From Beverwykella pulmonaria (taxonomy: Eukaryota > Ascomycota > Dothideomycetes > Pleosporales > Melanommataceae): a stretch of 64,000 bases of DNA. Shown here piece by piece: positions 43,771-54,764 of this stretch. Made by a program: the position numbers and the translations under genes. Every line of letters begins with the position of its first letter. Position 1 is the first letter of the stretch. The stretch lies in NCBI GenBank assembly GCA_001599595.1, contig BCHH01000004.1, positions 813,905 through 877,904 on the forward strand, in the 5' to 3' direction. The notes beneath the pieces were generated by a model. The model saw only the letters and a list, made by a program, of their open reading frames with translations, was not told the origin of the DNA and made no database searches.

Positions 43771-45550
43771 CTATGGTGATTCCTGTCTCGCACCGGAGAT
43801 CTCGGGGATCGATCTATTCTGCGGTATCATCATGTTTTCCTGTCTATCTTCAACGGGCACTCTAGCCTCATGCTTCTTGTTGATGCCTCGCGCACCAGGG
43901 GTCAGATAGGTGTTATCCAAGTTGGGTAGCTCATCGCCCTCTGGTGGCTGCCAGTCCTTGCTCTTAATTGGATTGACGCCAAGAATGTACATGGTATCGA
44001 TCTCTTCGAGGCTGCGTCCGTGGCTTTCACAGACGAAAAAGAATACAAGCGCCGCACCCGTAAGACAGCAGGCTGCGAAAACGTAGCCGTAGCGGTAATC
44101 GATAGCGCCGATGATGTACGGCGTAAAGAACGAAATGAGGAAATTCCACATCCAGTTGGATGCTGTTGCCATGGCCATACATTTCGCGCGGTACCGCGAG
44201 GGGTAGATTTCTCCGACGACGGCCCATACGATGGGGCCCCAGGTCATGGCGAAGGCGGCGATGAAGAGACACGCGAAAACGATCATTACGTAGCCGATGT
44301 TTTGTGTTCGGGAGGGATCAACAGGGTCCAGAGCGAAGTGGCCGAGCGAAGAGAAGACGATGAAGCACATGCACATCCAAAGTCCGCCATAGATGAGCGA
44401 AGGTCGACGCCCGTACTTCTCGACGATGTAGAGACCAGGAAATGTGGTTGCAACGTTGACAGCGCCGAGGATGATGCTAGTTACGTAGGGATTGGGAAGG
44501 CCGACGGATTGGAAGATGGTCGTCCCGTAGTAAAAGAAGAAATTTGCCCCGGTAAGCTGCTGAAGAGCTTGGAGGGAGATACCTAGGAGTGTGCGGTAGA
44601 GCATAGCCGGGCCGGTGAAGATCTCGTAGAAGGGATGTTTTCCACCGCCTGCTTGCTCGGCATCAAGTTTCTGCTTGATCTCGTGGATCTCGTGGTTCAC
44701 CTCGGGGTGGTCTTCGGACAGACCGTAGCTGATTGCGATAGTCGTTCGCGCGCTCTCAATCCTGCCTCTGCGATATTCCCACCGGGGGGATTCGCGCAGG
44801 AACATGATGCCCACGCCCATGATCAACGGCCAGATGAAACCAATACCCATAGGTAGTCTCCACGAGCGAGCACTGGGAACAGCTTCAGTGCCGAAGTTGA
44901 TGCAGTATGCGGTCAGGATACCCATGGTGATGAAGAGCTGGTAGCAGCTAACGAGGGCACCGCGAACGTATCGAGGGGCGGTTTCGGACTGGTACATAGG
45001 CGTCAAGACAGATAGTCCCCCGACTCCGAGACCAGATACCCACCGACCGATAGCGACTTGGTACCATTTTCGCTCCGTCGTGATTTGGACGATTACCCCG
45101 ACGCAGAATACAATGTTCCAGAATGTTATCGAGGGTTTGCGACCGAATTTATCGGCAATGGGAGCAGCAATTAGGGCGCCTATCATTGTTCCGATGGACA
45201 ACTATTCACGGCATCAGAACTACATACGTGACGCGAAGGAAGGGGAAATGAACCAATGCGACGATACATCCCGATCTCGGATTTGTAAATGCTAGCGCAC
45301 CTGTCGCCGTCGTCGTATCCGCGAATCGTTCGAGGAAATCTGGCATTTCTAGGAATCCCGAGATTTGACCTGTGTCGTAACCAAAGATGAAGCCGCCCAT
45401 GGAGACGAGAACAGCCATCAGGAGAATGCGTGGCCGGAAGCGGTCCTTGAAGCTGACTTCCATCATTTGAAGTTTCTTTTCCGGATCTATTCCGGGTGAG
45501 GACGGGTTTGGGGAGGAGGGTTTCCCCCGAAATGTTTGGAGGAGCCCCAT
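43771..45550 (-). CDS. MFS hexose transporter
   Basis: Two exons, 45550-45254 and 45201-43771, giving 575 aa. Sugar-porter signatures are present in order: FGYDTGQISGF in TM1, GRKP after TM2, PMYQSETAPRYVRGALVS, FLRESPRW, QQLTGANFFFYYGTTIF in TM7, and ESHGRSLEEIDTMY as the PETKG-like end. Twelve hydrophobic segments are visible. The family moves hexoses across the plasma membrane by proton symport or facilitated diffusion. The intron uses a weak GTTCAT donor but joins the conserved RSGCIVALLSIGTMIG exactly. The C-terminal cytosolic tail is about 70 residues. Confidence 0.9.
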
Positions 45551-46499
45551 GTTGGGGTTGGGGTAGGTGTTGGGGTATGAAGTGTGGAGGAAGAGGAAGA
45601 GAGGAGATGGCGAGTTGTGCGGGAGGAGCAGCCCATGGGGATGCTCACGCCCATAAATATAAATGAACAGTGCAAGCTCAGGAACCCATGGGACACCGTC
45701 ATCGCGCCTGTGACCTCGCAATCCGGACCAAACACAAACATCTGTACAGTTTGAATGGGGCGTGCGCAGAAAACGTCGAACACCCGATGTCACTCCATAA
45801 TTCTTTTGCGGGACGACGTCATTTGTGTATCCGGGCCTTTTGCACACCGGCCGCTACCTTGAGGATTGCCACACTGAGACTAGCGTGGTGTTGATAGATA
45901 ATATTTGACGGTCAACGCCACGATCAATACCTTTTAAGTTAAGAGGCACAACTTCACACGGTACTGCAACCTGATTCGCGAAGCGATGTAGATTCTTTAA
46001 ACAAGACTTGATTGACCACAGGAGAAGAGGTAAAACTTATCGTTCTCTCAACATTACACCAAAGGTGACAGGGCAAACTAGTCACGTACTAGCTCCGCAA
46101 TCCTAGCTGGTAAAAAATTGAGTAATTGGCCCGGGTTTTACTCGGAGGCTCTGTGCCGGTGCCGATACCGATGTAGCGACTTCCCGATGATCCTCCGCGC
46201 GGTGGGTCCATAAGACGTCAACGAAACAGGAGGTAAGCCAGTCAGATGTTGCAAAAAATCTTTGTTGAAATGGGGCCGAGATGGCCGCGCCGCGAGGCGC
46301 CGGTGCATTGTGATTAGATTGAGTCGGAAGGCGGTGCGATGTGCGCCGATAACATAGCTTATAAAGCGAAGAATAATCGAGATAGATGTACTCGTGCCCG
46401 CCAGAGAATGTGTGTATCTCGGCCGAAGACGGATTCGAAGTTGGAAGAAGGCGAGGAGTTGTACGTGCGGACGCGGGCGATTTCAATTGAGAAGAAAGT
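45551..46499. other. intergenic
   Basis: Promoter of the hexose transporter and the left edge of the relic region. A minus-strand open frame at 46103-46588 has no recognisable domain and overlaps the NLR scrap. Confidence 0.35.
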
Positions 46500-46736
46500 G
46501 CATCGATCTCCAGCATAACAGTGAGGAAAATGTTGTTTGAGCAGATCCACAAAGAGACAGACCTGCTATCGCTAATAGGTGTCTTCAATACACAGAGGAC
46601 CCCTGAGGTAGTTCTCCGCGACTATTCAGCTAATAATACTGATGGGGGCGAAGAGGACGACGATAGCACGCTTAACGAGGATATAGACGCACTGCGAGCG
46701 TTCTCATTAGTCACTGTGACTACGGATAAATAGATC
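46500..46736 (+). pseudogene. NLR (STAND NTPase) fragment
   Basis: About 70 residues resemble the winged-helix stretch after NB-ARC in fungal NLRs: LFEQIHKETDLLSLIGVFNT, then an acidic loop, then IDALRAFSLVTVTTDK before a stop. No NB-ARC or repeat domain adjoins it, so it is a detached scrap. It is on the opposite strand to the intact NLR at 34-37.5 kb. Confidence 0.55.
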
Positions 46737-46895
46737 TGATGATGGGTATGAACTCTGCGATAATACGAACTTGCTTCATAGACGGATAATGTCATTTAAT
46801 GTGCATTCTGATGGTCAACCCCAGATAACATTGCCTTCATGAATTGTAACTCCAAATCGAATGCATCTCGGTAGCCTTGAAAGGAAATCGTTCAT

Positions 46896-48160
46896 CTATG
46901 AGGTATTTGTCAATGAACTGGTCCCTTCCAACAGCTCAAACAAGGCTCCAACGGAGGGCGACCCCATGATGTCAAAAACTACCACTTCCGCTGTAAATTC
47001 TTTCACTGTCAGATTCCTCAGCTCAATAGCGACAAGGCTGTCTATGCCAAATACATGTACCGGTTTATTAGAATCAATATCCCCAGGTTGAATAGACCGT
47101 GCGCGGGCAAGCTTTTGCGCCAACACGTCGACCACAATAGAAACTCTTCTTTCAGGTTCTTGAGCGTTTGTGAACAGTACTCCAAAGTTGACGCACTGTG
47201 ATGATGTTGTCTGTTGTAGTTTGTCCTGCGGCTAGGAGAAAAAGGCTGAAAGAGGACGTTGGGGTATGTCGATGGGTTACTGACCTTTGACTCTCATGTC
47301 CGCAGGTATGGCGAGTCCCAGAGAGATATGACTTTTGTTCGGGTCAGGCATGCATAGGAGCTTGGGGTCATAAATATCTAAGAGCCCAAAGAACTCTCCT
47401 TCGATTATAATCATCTTCCGTACCCGTTCGAAGATTCTTTGAATAGTCTCCGTCTCTGAAATCAAACTAGGTGCGTATGGCTCCCGGATCGGTCGAGAGT
47501 ACCTTCTATCCATATGCGACTCTATGTCGAGAAAGATTGTCCTGGGATGTGCAGCCAGCAGCATAGTTTGCTTGACTTGTGCTACCCACAACACATGCGG
47601 CCGAAGGGAGGAGAATAAAGAAGTAAGGGTTGGATAGTAGACAGATGTGCAAGTTGACATTGCAAATGCATCATGTTTCCAAATATTGAGTCCTGGTAAT
47701 GAGTGAGCCGGGGCGCTGATAGAGGAGCGCGAAAGTGCTACACTTACCTGAAGAGCCATCGCAGCATTAATGCAACAACGAATAGGAGGCATTGTCTTCT
47801 TACATTCATCGAGCACCGCCTGAAGTAAAGTGGACACATCTCTCTAGAATGTAGCGATATTTACACCTTCTTTTGAGAGTTCCTTGGCTGTCTTTATCGT
47901 GGCTGGTGAGATAGAAGTAGTGCCGGATGATCGAGACGCAGCAACCAAATTGCTCGCGTCGCGAGATACCATCCAATTCATGATGGCACGGCCAATCCCA
48001 TCAAGTCCACCAGCAATTAAGTTTGTCGCCTTGTCGTCAAACTTCCAATTCGGGCGATGGTGTATACGTTTCTAGACGATAAGGCTAAGGACTGGGGTGA
48101 GAGGACTCACTGGGACTACTTGATCAGGTCCGATTGCGATAACAGTGCGTCCCGAATTTT
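46896..48160 (-). pseudogene. 3' fragment of a highly reducing polyketide synthase (KR-ACP)
   Basis: Reading leftward there is an ER-KR linker (GRTVIAIGPDQVVP), the KR nucleotide-binding start (WKFDDKATNLIAGGLDGIGR), a KR core block (LDECKKTMPPIRCCINAAMALQ), a degraded KR end (LGLAIPADMRVKGQ) and an acyl carrier domain with the phosphopantetheine serine in GIDSLVAIELRN (about 47050). Frames change and there are stops, so it is not one gene. KS, AT, DH, MT and ER are absent. The right edge lies about 11 bp from a MITE-like element. Confidence 0.8.
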
Positions 48161-48170
48161 CCCCAACTCT

Positions 48171-48237
48171 ATTAGCGAACAATTATATAAGCCTAAATGC
48201 TACAGCAGCAAGAAGGTCGGCCTTTTCGTGCGCTCAC
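48171..48237 (+). mobile_element. MITE-like element, copy 1
   Basis: A 67-bp sequence about 80% identical to 49835-49900. It has a TATATAAGCC core, a GGTCGGCCTTTT segment and a right end GCGCTCAC; the left end ATTAGCGAACAA is the inverse of the intact GTGAGCGAACAA end of copy 2. It sits between the polyketide synthase fragment and the efflux-pump fragment. Confidence 0.6.
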
Positions 48238-48255
48238 ACCCTCAAGTGTCAAGTC

Positions 48256-48447
48256 TCAAGTGAACATTGAGGTGACGAAGTCGATCCCACCAATACCAAC
48301 CAACGCCAAAAACACAGTCATGATGGACTTTCTGTAAGCCTCCAAAATTGTTTCCAACAGTTTTGGGTCCAGGTCCAGAATGTTGAGTTGCGGGGCGAAA
48401 GCAACGATTTTGCGCACGTTGTTTGTGATGACCGGCTCGGTCTTCAC
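48256..48447 (-). pseudogene. C-terminal scrap of an MFS efflux pump (DHA2-like)
   Basis: About 63 residues: a helix with KLLETILEAYRKSIMTVFLA followed by a hydrophobic segment LVGIGGIDFVTSMF resembles the last transmembrane part of 14-TM drug or toxin efflux pumps. Nothing upstream continues it. Next to a polyketide synthase fragment it may have belonged to the same lost cluster. Confidence 0.4.
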
Positions 48448-48690
48448 TATCGTGGATGCAGGAGATACAATTGATAGGATAGGTTGGTTCTACTTCATGC
48501 TACACTATGATGGAGAGCGAAGAGATTCTCAGGGGGATCGATTCTATGCACAACGGGGCATGGTCCGGGCGCTAGCCGAGCATGTTCTGAGCGCTGCGCT
48601 ATGCCGTGAATGGCATACGCGTCGCGTGCTCATGTGACTTACAGCGAGCCTGGTGAGCAGCACCGTCACACTGTCTCAGTATCACATCGG
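48425..48690 (+). repeat. diverged duplicated fragment, copy 1
   Basis: Direct repeat of 51783-52065, clearly alignable (shared protein-like strings SVFxIVD, YFMLH, LAEHxLSxALCREW). Translation weakly recalls the middle of FAD-dependent monooxygenases; that is not firm. Confidence 0.6.
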
Positions 48691-49599
48691 TGATTCTGCC
48701 ACATTCATTCCCTGAGAACCAACCGCTAGTCCTCTACTTGATTACCTTCCAATACACTTCAGGGTTAGTACGACTGTGAGAGCAGTACTAGCAGGGAACA
48801 GAACGAAGGGATGGATCAGAAGTAAACAGGCTTGATTCATCAGAGTCGAGACGAATCCTTGAGGATACTCAGAGGATTCGGAGAAACTATATATATGATG
48901 TGTTACGTGACCCGTAGACACACGGCCCGATAGGCCTCCGAAGGGCCTCCGCAGGAGGCCCGCCGGGAAACAGAAGTATCCCTCACAACGATCTTAGCTA
49001 GTTCAGGATCTTCATACAGAGATAATAATTGCCAAATACCATTGTAAATACCTTATATAGTGGCTACAATACCTTTGTAGAAAATGGAACAATTCCGCTA
49101 CAATCGATTCGTACTTACCTCTTCAACATAATAAAGTTGGCTGTAGAGTGAATTGCATAGCATCTAGAGATGTATTTGCGTGTGTTTTTTGGCTGACGAG
49201 CTAACATTAAATCTTAGCTTTAAATACTACTACCAATAACACTCTACGGTCTTTAAAAAAGGCCCACGGCGTGACCAAAACTAGATTCTATAGATTCTAT
49301 CTACGACGTACTAACTACAAACGTAGAGTGCCTTACTACGTTACGTACGCTACAAAATGACCCTACTTTTGCACGAACTACGAAGGACTACGAAAGCATA
49401 ACGTAGTTCCGTACTACTTTCGGGTGGCCATACTGCTCTTGCAGATGTAGAGCTATTTTGGCGTAAAAGATACACCTGAAACATCGACGTGCAAAGTTTT
49501 TCATGTAGACTGGTTGGCAGTAGACTCACTTGACAATGCGGTGATAGGTGGTATCTGCTCTTTGAAATTTATAAAGTATTTATAAGAGTATAAGCGACA
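48691..49599. other. AT-rich intergenic with a GC-rich hairpin
   Basis: No gene. A perfect 8-bp inverted repeat GGGCCTCC / GGAGGCCC with a 3-nt loop lies at 48943-48961 within a GC-rich island; about 49000-49450 is AT-rich with short TACG-containing repeats. It may include an old LTR, but no boundaries can be placed. Confidence 0.35.
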
Positions 49600-50945
49600 T
49601 TACACGCAATCCAGTGTGTCGGTTAGCCCTATCTTAGACAAATGACAAGGACGTGGCCTCTCAAGTCCAAAACCACTCCCAGTCGTGCCGAGTTGATCCC
49701 CGATATCAGTTTCCGTCCGCGAAGACGAAATATTTTGAGTCCCATTACCATCTATATCGTACAGTTCCAGCATCCTCCTACTTGCTTCTCTTGATCTCCG
49801 TGATATCTTCAACTTGTTGGACTTGTAGAAATAAGTTAGTGAACAACTATATAAGCCTTTATGCTAGAGTAGCAAAAAGGCCGGCCTTTTGTTCGCTCAC
49901 AAGATACCTCCGCCAACCGGTGGATTGCCGCACAAGTGGCCGCAACGTGGGGATGCACGCACAGATGATGGCACTATTAACTTCGGCTATGGACCATATC
50001 ACTGTGTTTGTCATTGTCCATGTGGGATCTCCGCTCAAGGTTGAAGCACGGAGTGTGGTAAGGCGGATAACTGAGATCGCACATGTGCTGGGGAAAGGGA
50101 TATTTCGTAAGCTCGCAGTTCGACATCGTGAAGACAACGGGAAACTCACAAGAAGCCTAGAGAGAAGACCGCCATTAATACTCCCTTCTGTAACTTCGGT
50201 AAAGGCAGCGTCTTCAGCAGCGGTAGGGGCAAAATGAAGATGAATGCATCAGTGACGACGTGCAAGGTCCCCATGGCCAACCAGAAATCCATACGCTCCG
50301 CGCAATCCCTAGACACTAAAGGATCCCAGTTTCGCTAAATAGGCTGGCAGATGAGCATAGACCCTATCGTCCCACCCACGGCCCATGTGACGATGAAGAC
50401 AAGGAAGATATCGCACACACGCTGGAAGTTGGGGAGCGGAAATACGCGGCGGTATTGAAAGAGAAAGGTCATTTTCATGAGAACAACAACGGCTCCATAT
50501 CCAACGGACGCAATCCAGATGAGCTGCATGTGCCGATATGTTAGCGGTGAGTGCTTGCGGCTAAGATAGACAAACTTTGAGAAACTCGGATCTCTCCTGG
50601 ATAGAGAGGGTGTAGATGTGGCGGCCGAGTCCCAATTTTGTACCTTCATGTCCGGTTAGATTCCTCTCCTGGGGGTGCACAATCGAATTTGATGCATACC
50701 GACTGCAATTACGACAGCCACTCCGATATATAAGACCTAGAAAAAACATGTCAGTCGATGATGCTGGTTAAAGGGGAAGCATGCCATACCAGAGTTGCAG
50801 CCAAAACCCAATCGTCGATCCCCACCATCCTGATGATCACCCACCGAACATAGAATCGTAGACCCACAACTACTGTTGACATAAGCAAACACACTGCGGT
50901 GATCACTATTACCCTCCAGGAGTAGTTGTATGCATCTGGTGGCAT
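49600..50945 (-). pseudogene. SAT4/rhodopsin-type fungal membrane protein, disrupted
   Basis: Exons can be followed from the ATG at 50945: TM1 region (WRVIVITAVCLLMSTVVVGL, IDDWVLAATL), GLGRHIYTLSIQERSEF, the block LIWIASVGYGAVVVLMKMTF, then VCDIFLVFIVTWAVGGTIGS. After CQPI comes a TAG (50337-50335) in place of the usual Gln or polar residue, and the same frame goes on with RNWDPLVSRDCAERMDFWLA, then FIFILPLPLL and CAISVIRL. Downstream a 66-bp MITE-like element (49835-49900) splits off the C-terminal tail. Intact relatives are seven-TM plasma-membrane proteins of unclear function, related to Pth11-type receptors. Confidence 0.75.
49835..49900 (-). mobile_element. MITE-like element, copy 2, inside a pseudogene
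   Basis: 66 bp with terminal inverted repeats GTTAGTGAACAA and GTGAGCGAACAA (10 of 12 match) and an internal perfect palindrome AAAAGGCCGGCCTTTT. It interrupts the 3' part of the SAT4-type pseudogene. The flanks suggest at most a 2-bp AA target duplication. Confidence 0.65.
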
Positions 50946-51782
50946 CTTTGGCTTAGAGTCGGCCACAGCCGGTCATATCTCCTCTTCAGTTTCACCTCCA
51001 CGATATGCGGAACAGATGAATCAAATGACAGTAACCGCCATGAAAACTCTACTAATTGAATGTGACATGAGTCAGCCTCTGTTTTAGGTTTGCTTTGCCT
51101 GCCGCGAATTCCCCTATCAACTAATAAGTTTGAGCTACTGCCATAAAGACCGCTGGCCTACAGATATCTTACGTTCTCATCTCTTCCACTGCTGTAGCTC
51201 TGGTTAACAATATACGTAGCGCCTATCTGTCGCAACCTCTTTTACAAGCTGTCTCATGTTACGAGCCTTCTAATTGGACGAAAATTAATCGATGGTTACT
51301 CCGAACCGTAGTGCCTAAGATACGACATGTTTACGTTTCCCTCTACTAGATTTAAAATGCTGCCCAGTGTACGACCAAGTCAAGCAGCTGGCTTCTGGCC
51401 TAGGTTATTCGGCTGCAGCTAATTAACAATGTGTGATGCTGAAATTCCCTAGGCACCATATAGCTTTTACGGCTGAGTCGGAGGCTTTACCATACGCCAC
51501 TCGAGACAGCCTTAGCTTCGGATAAATGCATGTGTGGCGTACAAGGCGTTGGTCTCGCCCCCCAATAGTTCATAATAAATGGCAAAGCTGTCCAGGAAAG
51601 TAAAATAGACTTTGACTCACTAGTCAACAGAATCTTAACCCGGAAAGTGACGCCCTTGAGGCACTTCGCTTCGCTTTTGGCTGTTTACCTTACGGGAGAG
51701 TTTCCCGGTCCCAGTGCTTCTATTAAGTGACGCACTTGGACATACGGTGTGATTGAAGTTGAGTAATTCTATTAGTCAAGCG
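50946..51782. other. AT-rich intergenic, no gene seen
   Basis: Stops in all frames; no recognisable domain. Confidence 0.4.
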
Positions 51783-52065
51783 CGGTGTGATGACGAGCTC
51801 GGTCTTCGCTATCGTGGATGTAGGAGGTGCAAATGATATGATAGCTTGGCTCTATTTCATGCTACACAAAGCAGAGAGCGAAGCGGTTCTTAGGGGGATC
51901 GACAACAAGTGCATGGTTCGGGTGTTAGCCGAGCATGCTCTGAGCCCTGCGCTATGCCGTGAATGGTAAAGCGGTCGCATGATCATGTGATTGTAACAAG
52001 CCTGCCAAGCATACAAGCCGCCTGCTCATGCGACTTGCAACGAGCTTGACGAGCAGCACTGTCAC
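51783..52065 (+). repeat. diverged duplicated fragment, copy 2
   Basis: Same orientation as 48425-48690. It ends in a stop after ALCREW and then continues alignable through GAGCAGCAC and TGTCACAC strings. Confidence 0.6.
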
Positions 52066-52144
52066 ACTAGTTATAGCATAATAACTAAGCTTTTGCTTCT
52101 AATAAGTATAATTAAAGAGCTTATATGTATTTATACTTTTCGGT

Positions 52145-52938
52145 TTGGAAATGTCCTCTGATATGCGCCGAAGAAACGTTGGGCTTATGGTGATTGCGTT
52201 TAGTGTTGACTTCGAGATTGGCATTTACAAGTTCGCCAAACTTCATAGAATAGGACCCATGAGGGGAACTTCACGAGACATGGGTTTGGGGCTGCGGTTC
52301 GAGTATTTGAACCTAGTAGAAATGCTAGTCAACGGCATCAGCGAGGCCTCGACCATGTGGGTTCTGCTCCTCTCCATGAACCCAGGTGCGCTGCTTGGAG
52401 TTTTTATAACCTGGTTGCTCCAGGAACGGTCAACGGCACGTACTTCGAGGCCATTAGCTCAGCAACTTGTCTCACAGACTACGCCAAGGACAATTATGCA
52501 GGCCAGTTCATCGACAATATCCCCGCACAAACATCGTCCCGACGGCCGAGGAAGGCTTCCGTAGCGCCATGACCGTTCCCCTCGGCTATTACTTGATCAG
52601 ATTGTCGCACTTCGGAATGAGGATGATCTCGTATTCGTACAACGTTTCTGCCGTCATCGAGGCGGAACTGGTCTACAACTCTTCACTCAAAAATGGGACC
52701 ATCTTTCTTGACTACTCAAGCGTTCGATTGGGAGCGTTGTACTTCGAGACCAGCATTACCAGCCTAACAGACTCCCTATCCTCGACGGGTCCTGAATTTT
52801 GCTTTCTCCTCCTCTTCGACTGGAGAAGCGGTGTCCGGTGGCACTGTCATCGCGCCTGGGGATGTCTGGTTTGACCGCGGTTGTAGCAACGCGGGATTTC
52901 CAAATCCTTCTTCACAGATAAGCAGGCTTATACGATGA
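52145..52938 (+). pseudogene. unidentified frameshifted gene
   Basis: Coding-like sequence passes through several frames: one with LGLRFEYLNLVEMLVNGISEAS, next NGTYFEAISSATCLTDYAKD, next RSAMTVPLGYYLIRLSHFGM with VLYNSSLKNGTIFLDY-like text, then APGDVWFDRGCSNAGFPNP before a stop at 52938. I do not recognise the family. Several Asn-x-Ser/Thr sites and the lack of Lys clusters would fit a secreted protein. Read as a decayed gene; an intron-rich live gene is not excluded. Confidence 0.4.
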
Positions 52939-53642
52939 AACGGGGCGTAGAGGATAAGTGGAATTATGGATAGAGGCATTATCGACGTCTTCCTGAACAG
53001 AGGAGAGTTGGCTGCGATGAATGTGTTCTCCTTGACTCAGCCGCTCGACTCAGCCGCATGACTTCATGACGTGGGGTGTGAAGGGAATCATGAGAGTGCT
53101 ACGGCGAGATGTGGGGGTTTTGGGGGTTGAGAGCAGTGTGGCTGAATAGGCGAAAGCGAACAGGACGGTGGGTGGGAACATAACGGAAGAGCGCAACCCA
53201 ACAACGGGGATAGTGCGATTGTGTCGAAGCGGAATGGCGAGGAAAATGGGAATTCGAGAGCTGGTAATCAGTCATGGCCAAGCGTGCGATCCCCCCTACG
53301 CCAAGAGCTAGTGAACGCTAATGAACCGATAGTTGTCTCCATTGGTTGACTAGACCAGTTCTACTGACCATCAACGCGCACAGATTGGTGAGATCGCAAA
53401 TACGCCCTTGGCGTGCATTAGCTCTGAGTGAAAGCTTAGCCAAGCTGTCGGGAGTGCCATCCTCATCAATCACCATGCAATCCTGTAGGCGAGGGCTTAG
53501 CCCATATATTACCCGTCCGCATTCTTCGCCTCCTTTCTCCCTCTTCTTTCACCTCTTGCCGTTCTTCATTGCGTCTTTGGGCGTTTTTTTCTTCTTTTCT
53601 TTTTGGCCTTTCTCCTCTTCCGCGCGGCGCTTCGCTAATAAG
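52939..53642. other. intergenic, promoter of GT8 gene
   Basis: A long pyrimidine-rich tract at about 53525-53625 directly precedes the GT8 start. No other feature is seen. Confidence 0.5.
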
Positions 53643-54764
53643 ATGAAGCTTTTCGAGAGGCGGCGCATCGTTGTAGTGGTCCTTATCTCCGTATTGGTGT
53701 CGATTTCGTTATTAATCACTCTTCAAACCAACGCTATCGAAGCGATCCGTGTGCGCATCGACGAGCACAAGAACAAGAAGGAGGATGCCGCAAAAGAGGA
53801 AGAAGACAAATATAAACACGTCGAGCGGCCCAGCTACATCGACCTGCCGAGATCAACCAACGACCAGGAAAAGCTAGCCTACGTTACGTTTCTCTCGGGC
53901 ACAGTCGACCAGGATGACGATCTCGAGAAAGACAACTACCTCCAAGCCGTGCGCATCCTTGTATGGCAGCTCGTACACAATCCAGAAACGCGGACCAAAC
54001 ATGACGTCGTGGTCATGGTAACGCCAACCGTCTCCAAGTCACGTCGCGACCGCCTTCAGAAGGACGGGGCGATTATCTACCCCGTTGAATTCCTACACAC
54101 CGCGAACGACTCATGGATCCAGGCCGAGCAACACCGCTGGGACGACGTCATGACAAAGATGCGCGTGTGGGAAATGACACAGTACAGCCGCATCCTCATG
54201 CTCGACGGCGATATGATGCTGCGCTCATCACTAGATGGTGTCTTCGACGACCCTGGGGCCCAGGTTCTGCAAACAAAGGACATCAAGCAGGTCGGCTACA
54301 CTGCGCTGCCTGGCGAAGCGCCGTTGCCGGAAACCTACCTCCTCGCCTCCCTTACTGAAGTCTGGGACAGCTCCCACGATTTCCCGCCCAAGGAAGGAAC
54401 AGGCCTCAAAACCATGGGATATATGAACGCAGGCTTCTTCATCATGGCCCCATCATTACCCGCCTTCGAACACTACAAGTCCTTCATGGACATCCCCAAC
54501 TCTTTCGACCCGCGATACCCCGAACAGAACCTCATGAACTTCGCCCACAAATGGACTGGGCCGATGCCTTGGAGGGAGGTCGCATATACATGGAACATTC
54601 GGTGCCCGACGGAGAACGACTTCGCGAATGGACTTGTGAGCATGCACGAGAAGTGGTGGAAGCAGCCATATCTCTACGAGAATCAGAAGGTGAAGGACTG
54701 GCTTTTAACGCGCAGATACGAAATGAAGGGCTGGTATGACGCGTGGGATCTCACTCACCAATAA
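53643..54764 (+). CDS. glycosyltransferase family 8-like type II membrane protein
   Basis: 373 aa, no intron, ATG at 53643. Short basic N-terminus, then a signal anchor at about 9-27 (IVVVVLISVLVSISLLITL), a charged stem, then the catalytic domain: YVTFLSGTVDQDDDLEKDNY, LVWQLVHNPETRTKHDVVVM, and the metal-binding DxD in LMLDGDMML (D188, D190). YMNAGFFIMAP and FPEQN-like RYPEQNLMNF fit GT8 (glycogenin, galactinol synthase, fungal Golgi GlcNAc transferase Gnt1 types). Predicted Golgi enzyme; the donor sugar is not determinable. It is convergent with a GT90 gene. Confidence 0.85.
   Translation: MKLFERRRIVVVVLISVLVSISLLITLQTNAIEAIRVRIDEHKNKKEDAAKEEEDKYKHVERPSYIDLPRSTNDQEKLAYVTFLSGTVDQDDDLEKDNYLQAVRILVWQLVHNPETRTKHDVVVMVTPTVSKSRRDRLQKDGAIIYPVEFLHTANDSWIQAEQHRWDDVMTKMRVWEMTQYSRILMLDGDMMLRSSLDGVFDDPGAQVLQTKDIKQVGYTALPGEAPLPETYLLASLTEVWDSSHDFPPKEGTGLKTMGYMNAGFFIMAPSLPAFEHYKSFMDIPNSFDPRYPEQNLMNFAHKWTGPMPWREVAYTWNIRCPTENDFANGLVSMHEKWWKQPYLYENQKVKDWLLTRRYEMKGWYDAWDLTHQ

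Noticed and set aside
44020..44586. 188-codon plus-strand frame across the hexose transporter
   Set aside because: Antisense shadow of a clear MFS gene; composition is that of a reversed membrane protein.
46103..46588. 161-codon minus-strand frame
   Set aside because: No recognisable domain, and it overlaps the NLR-like fragment read on the plus strand.
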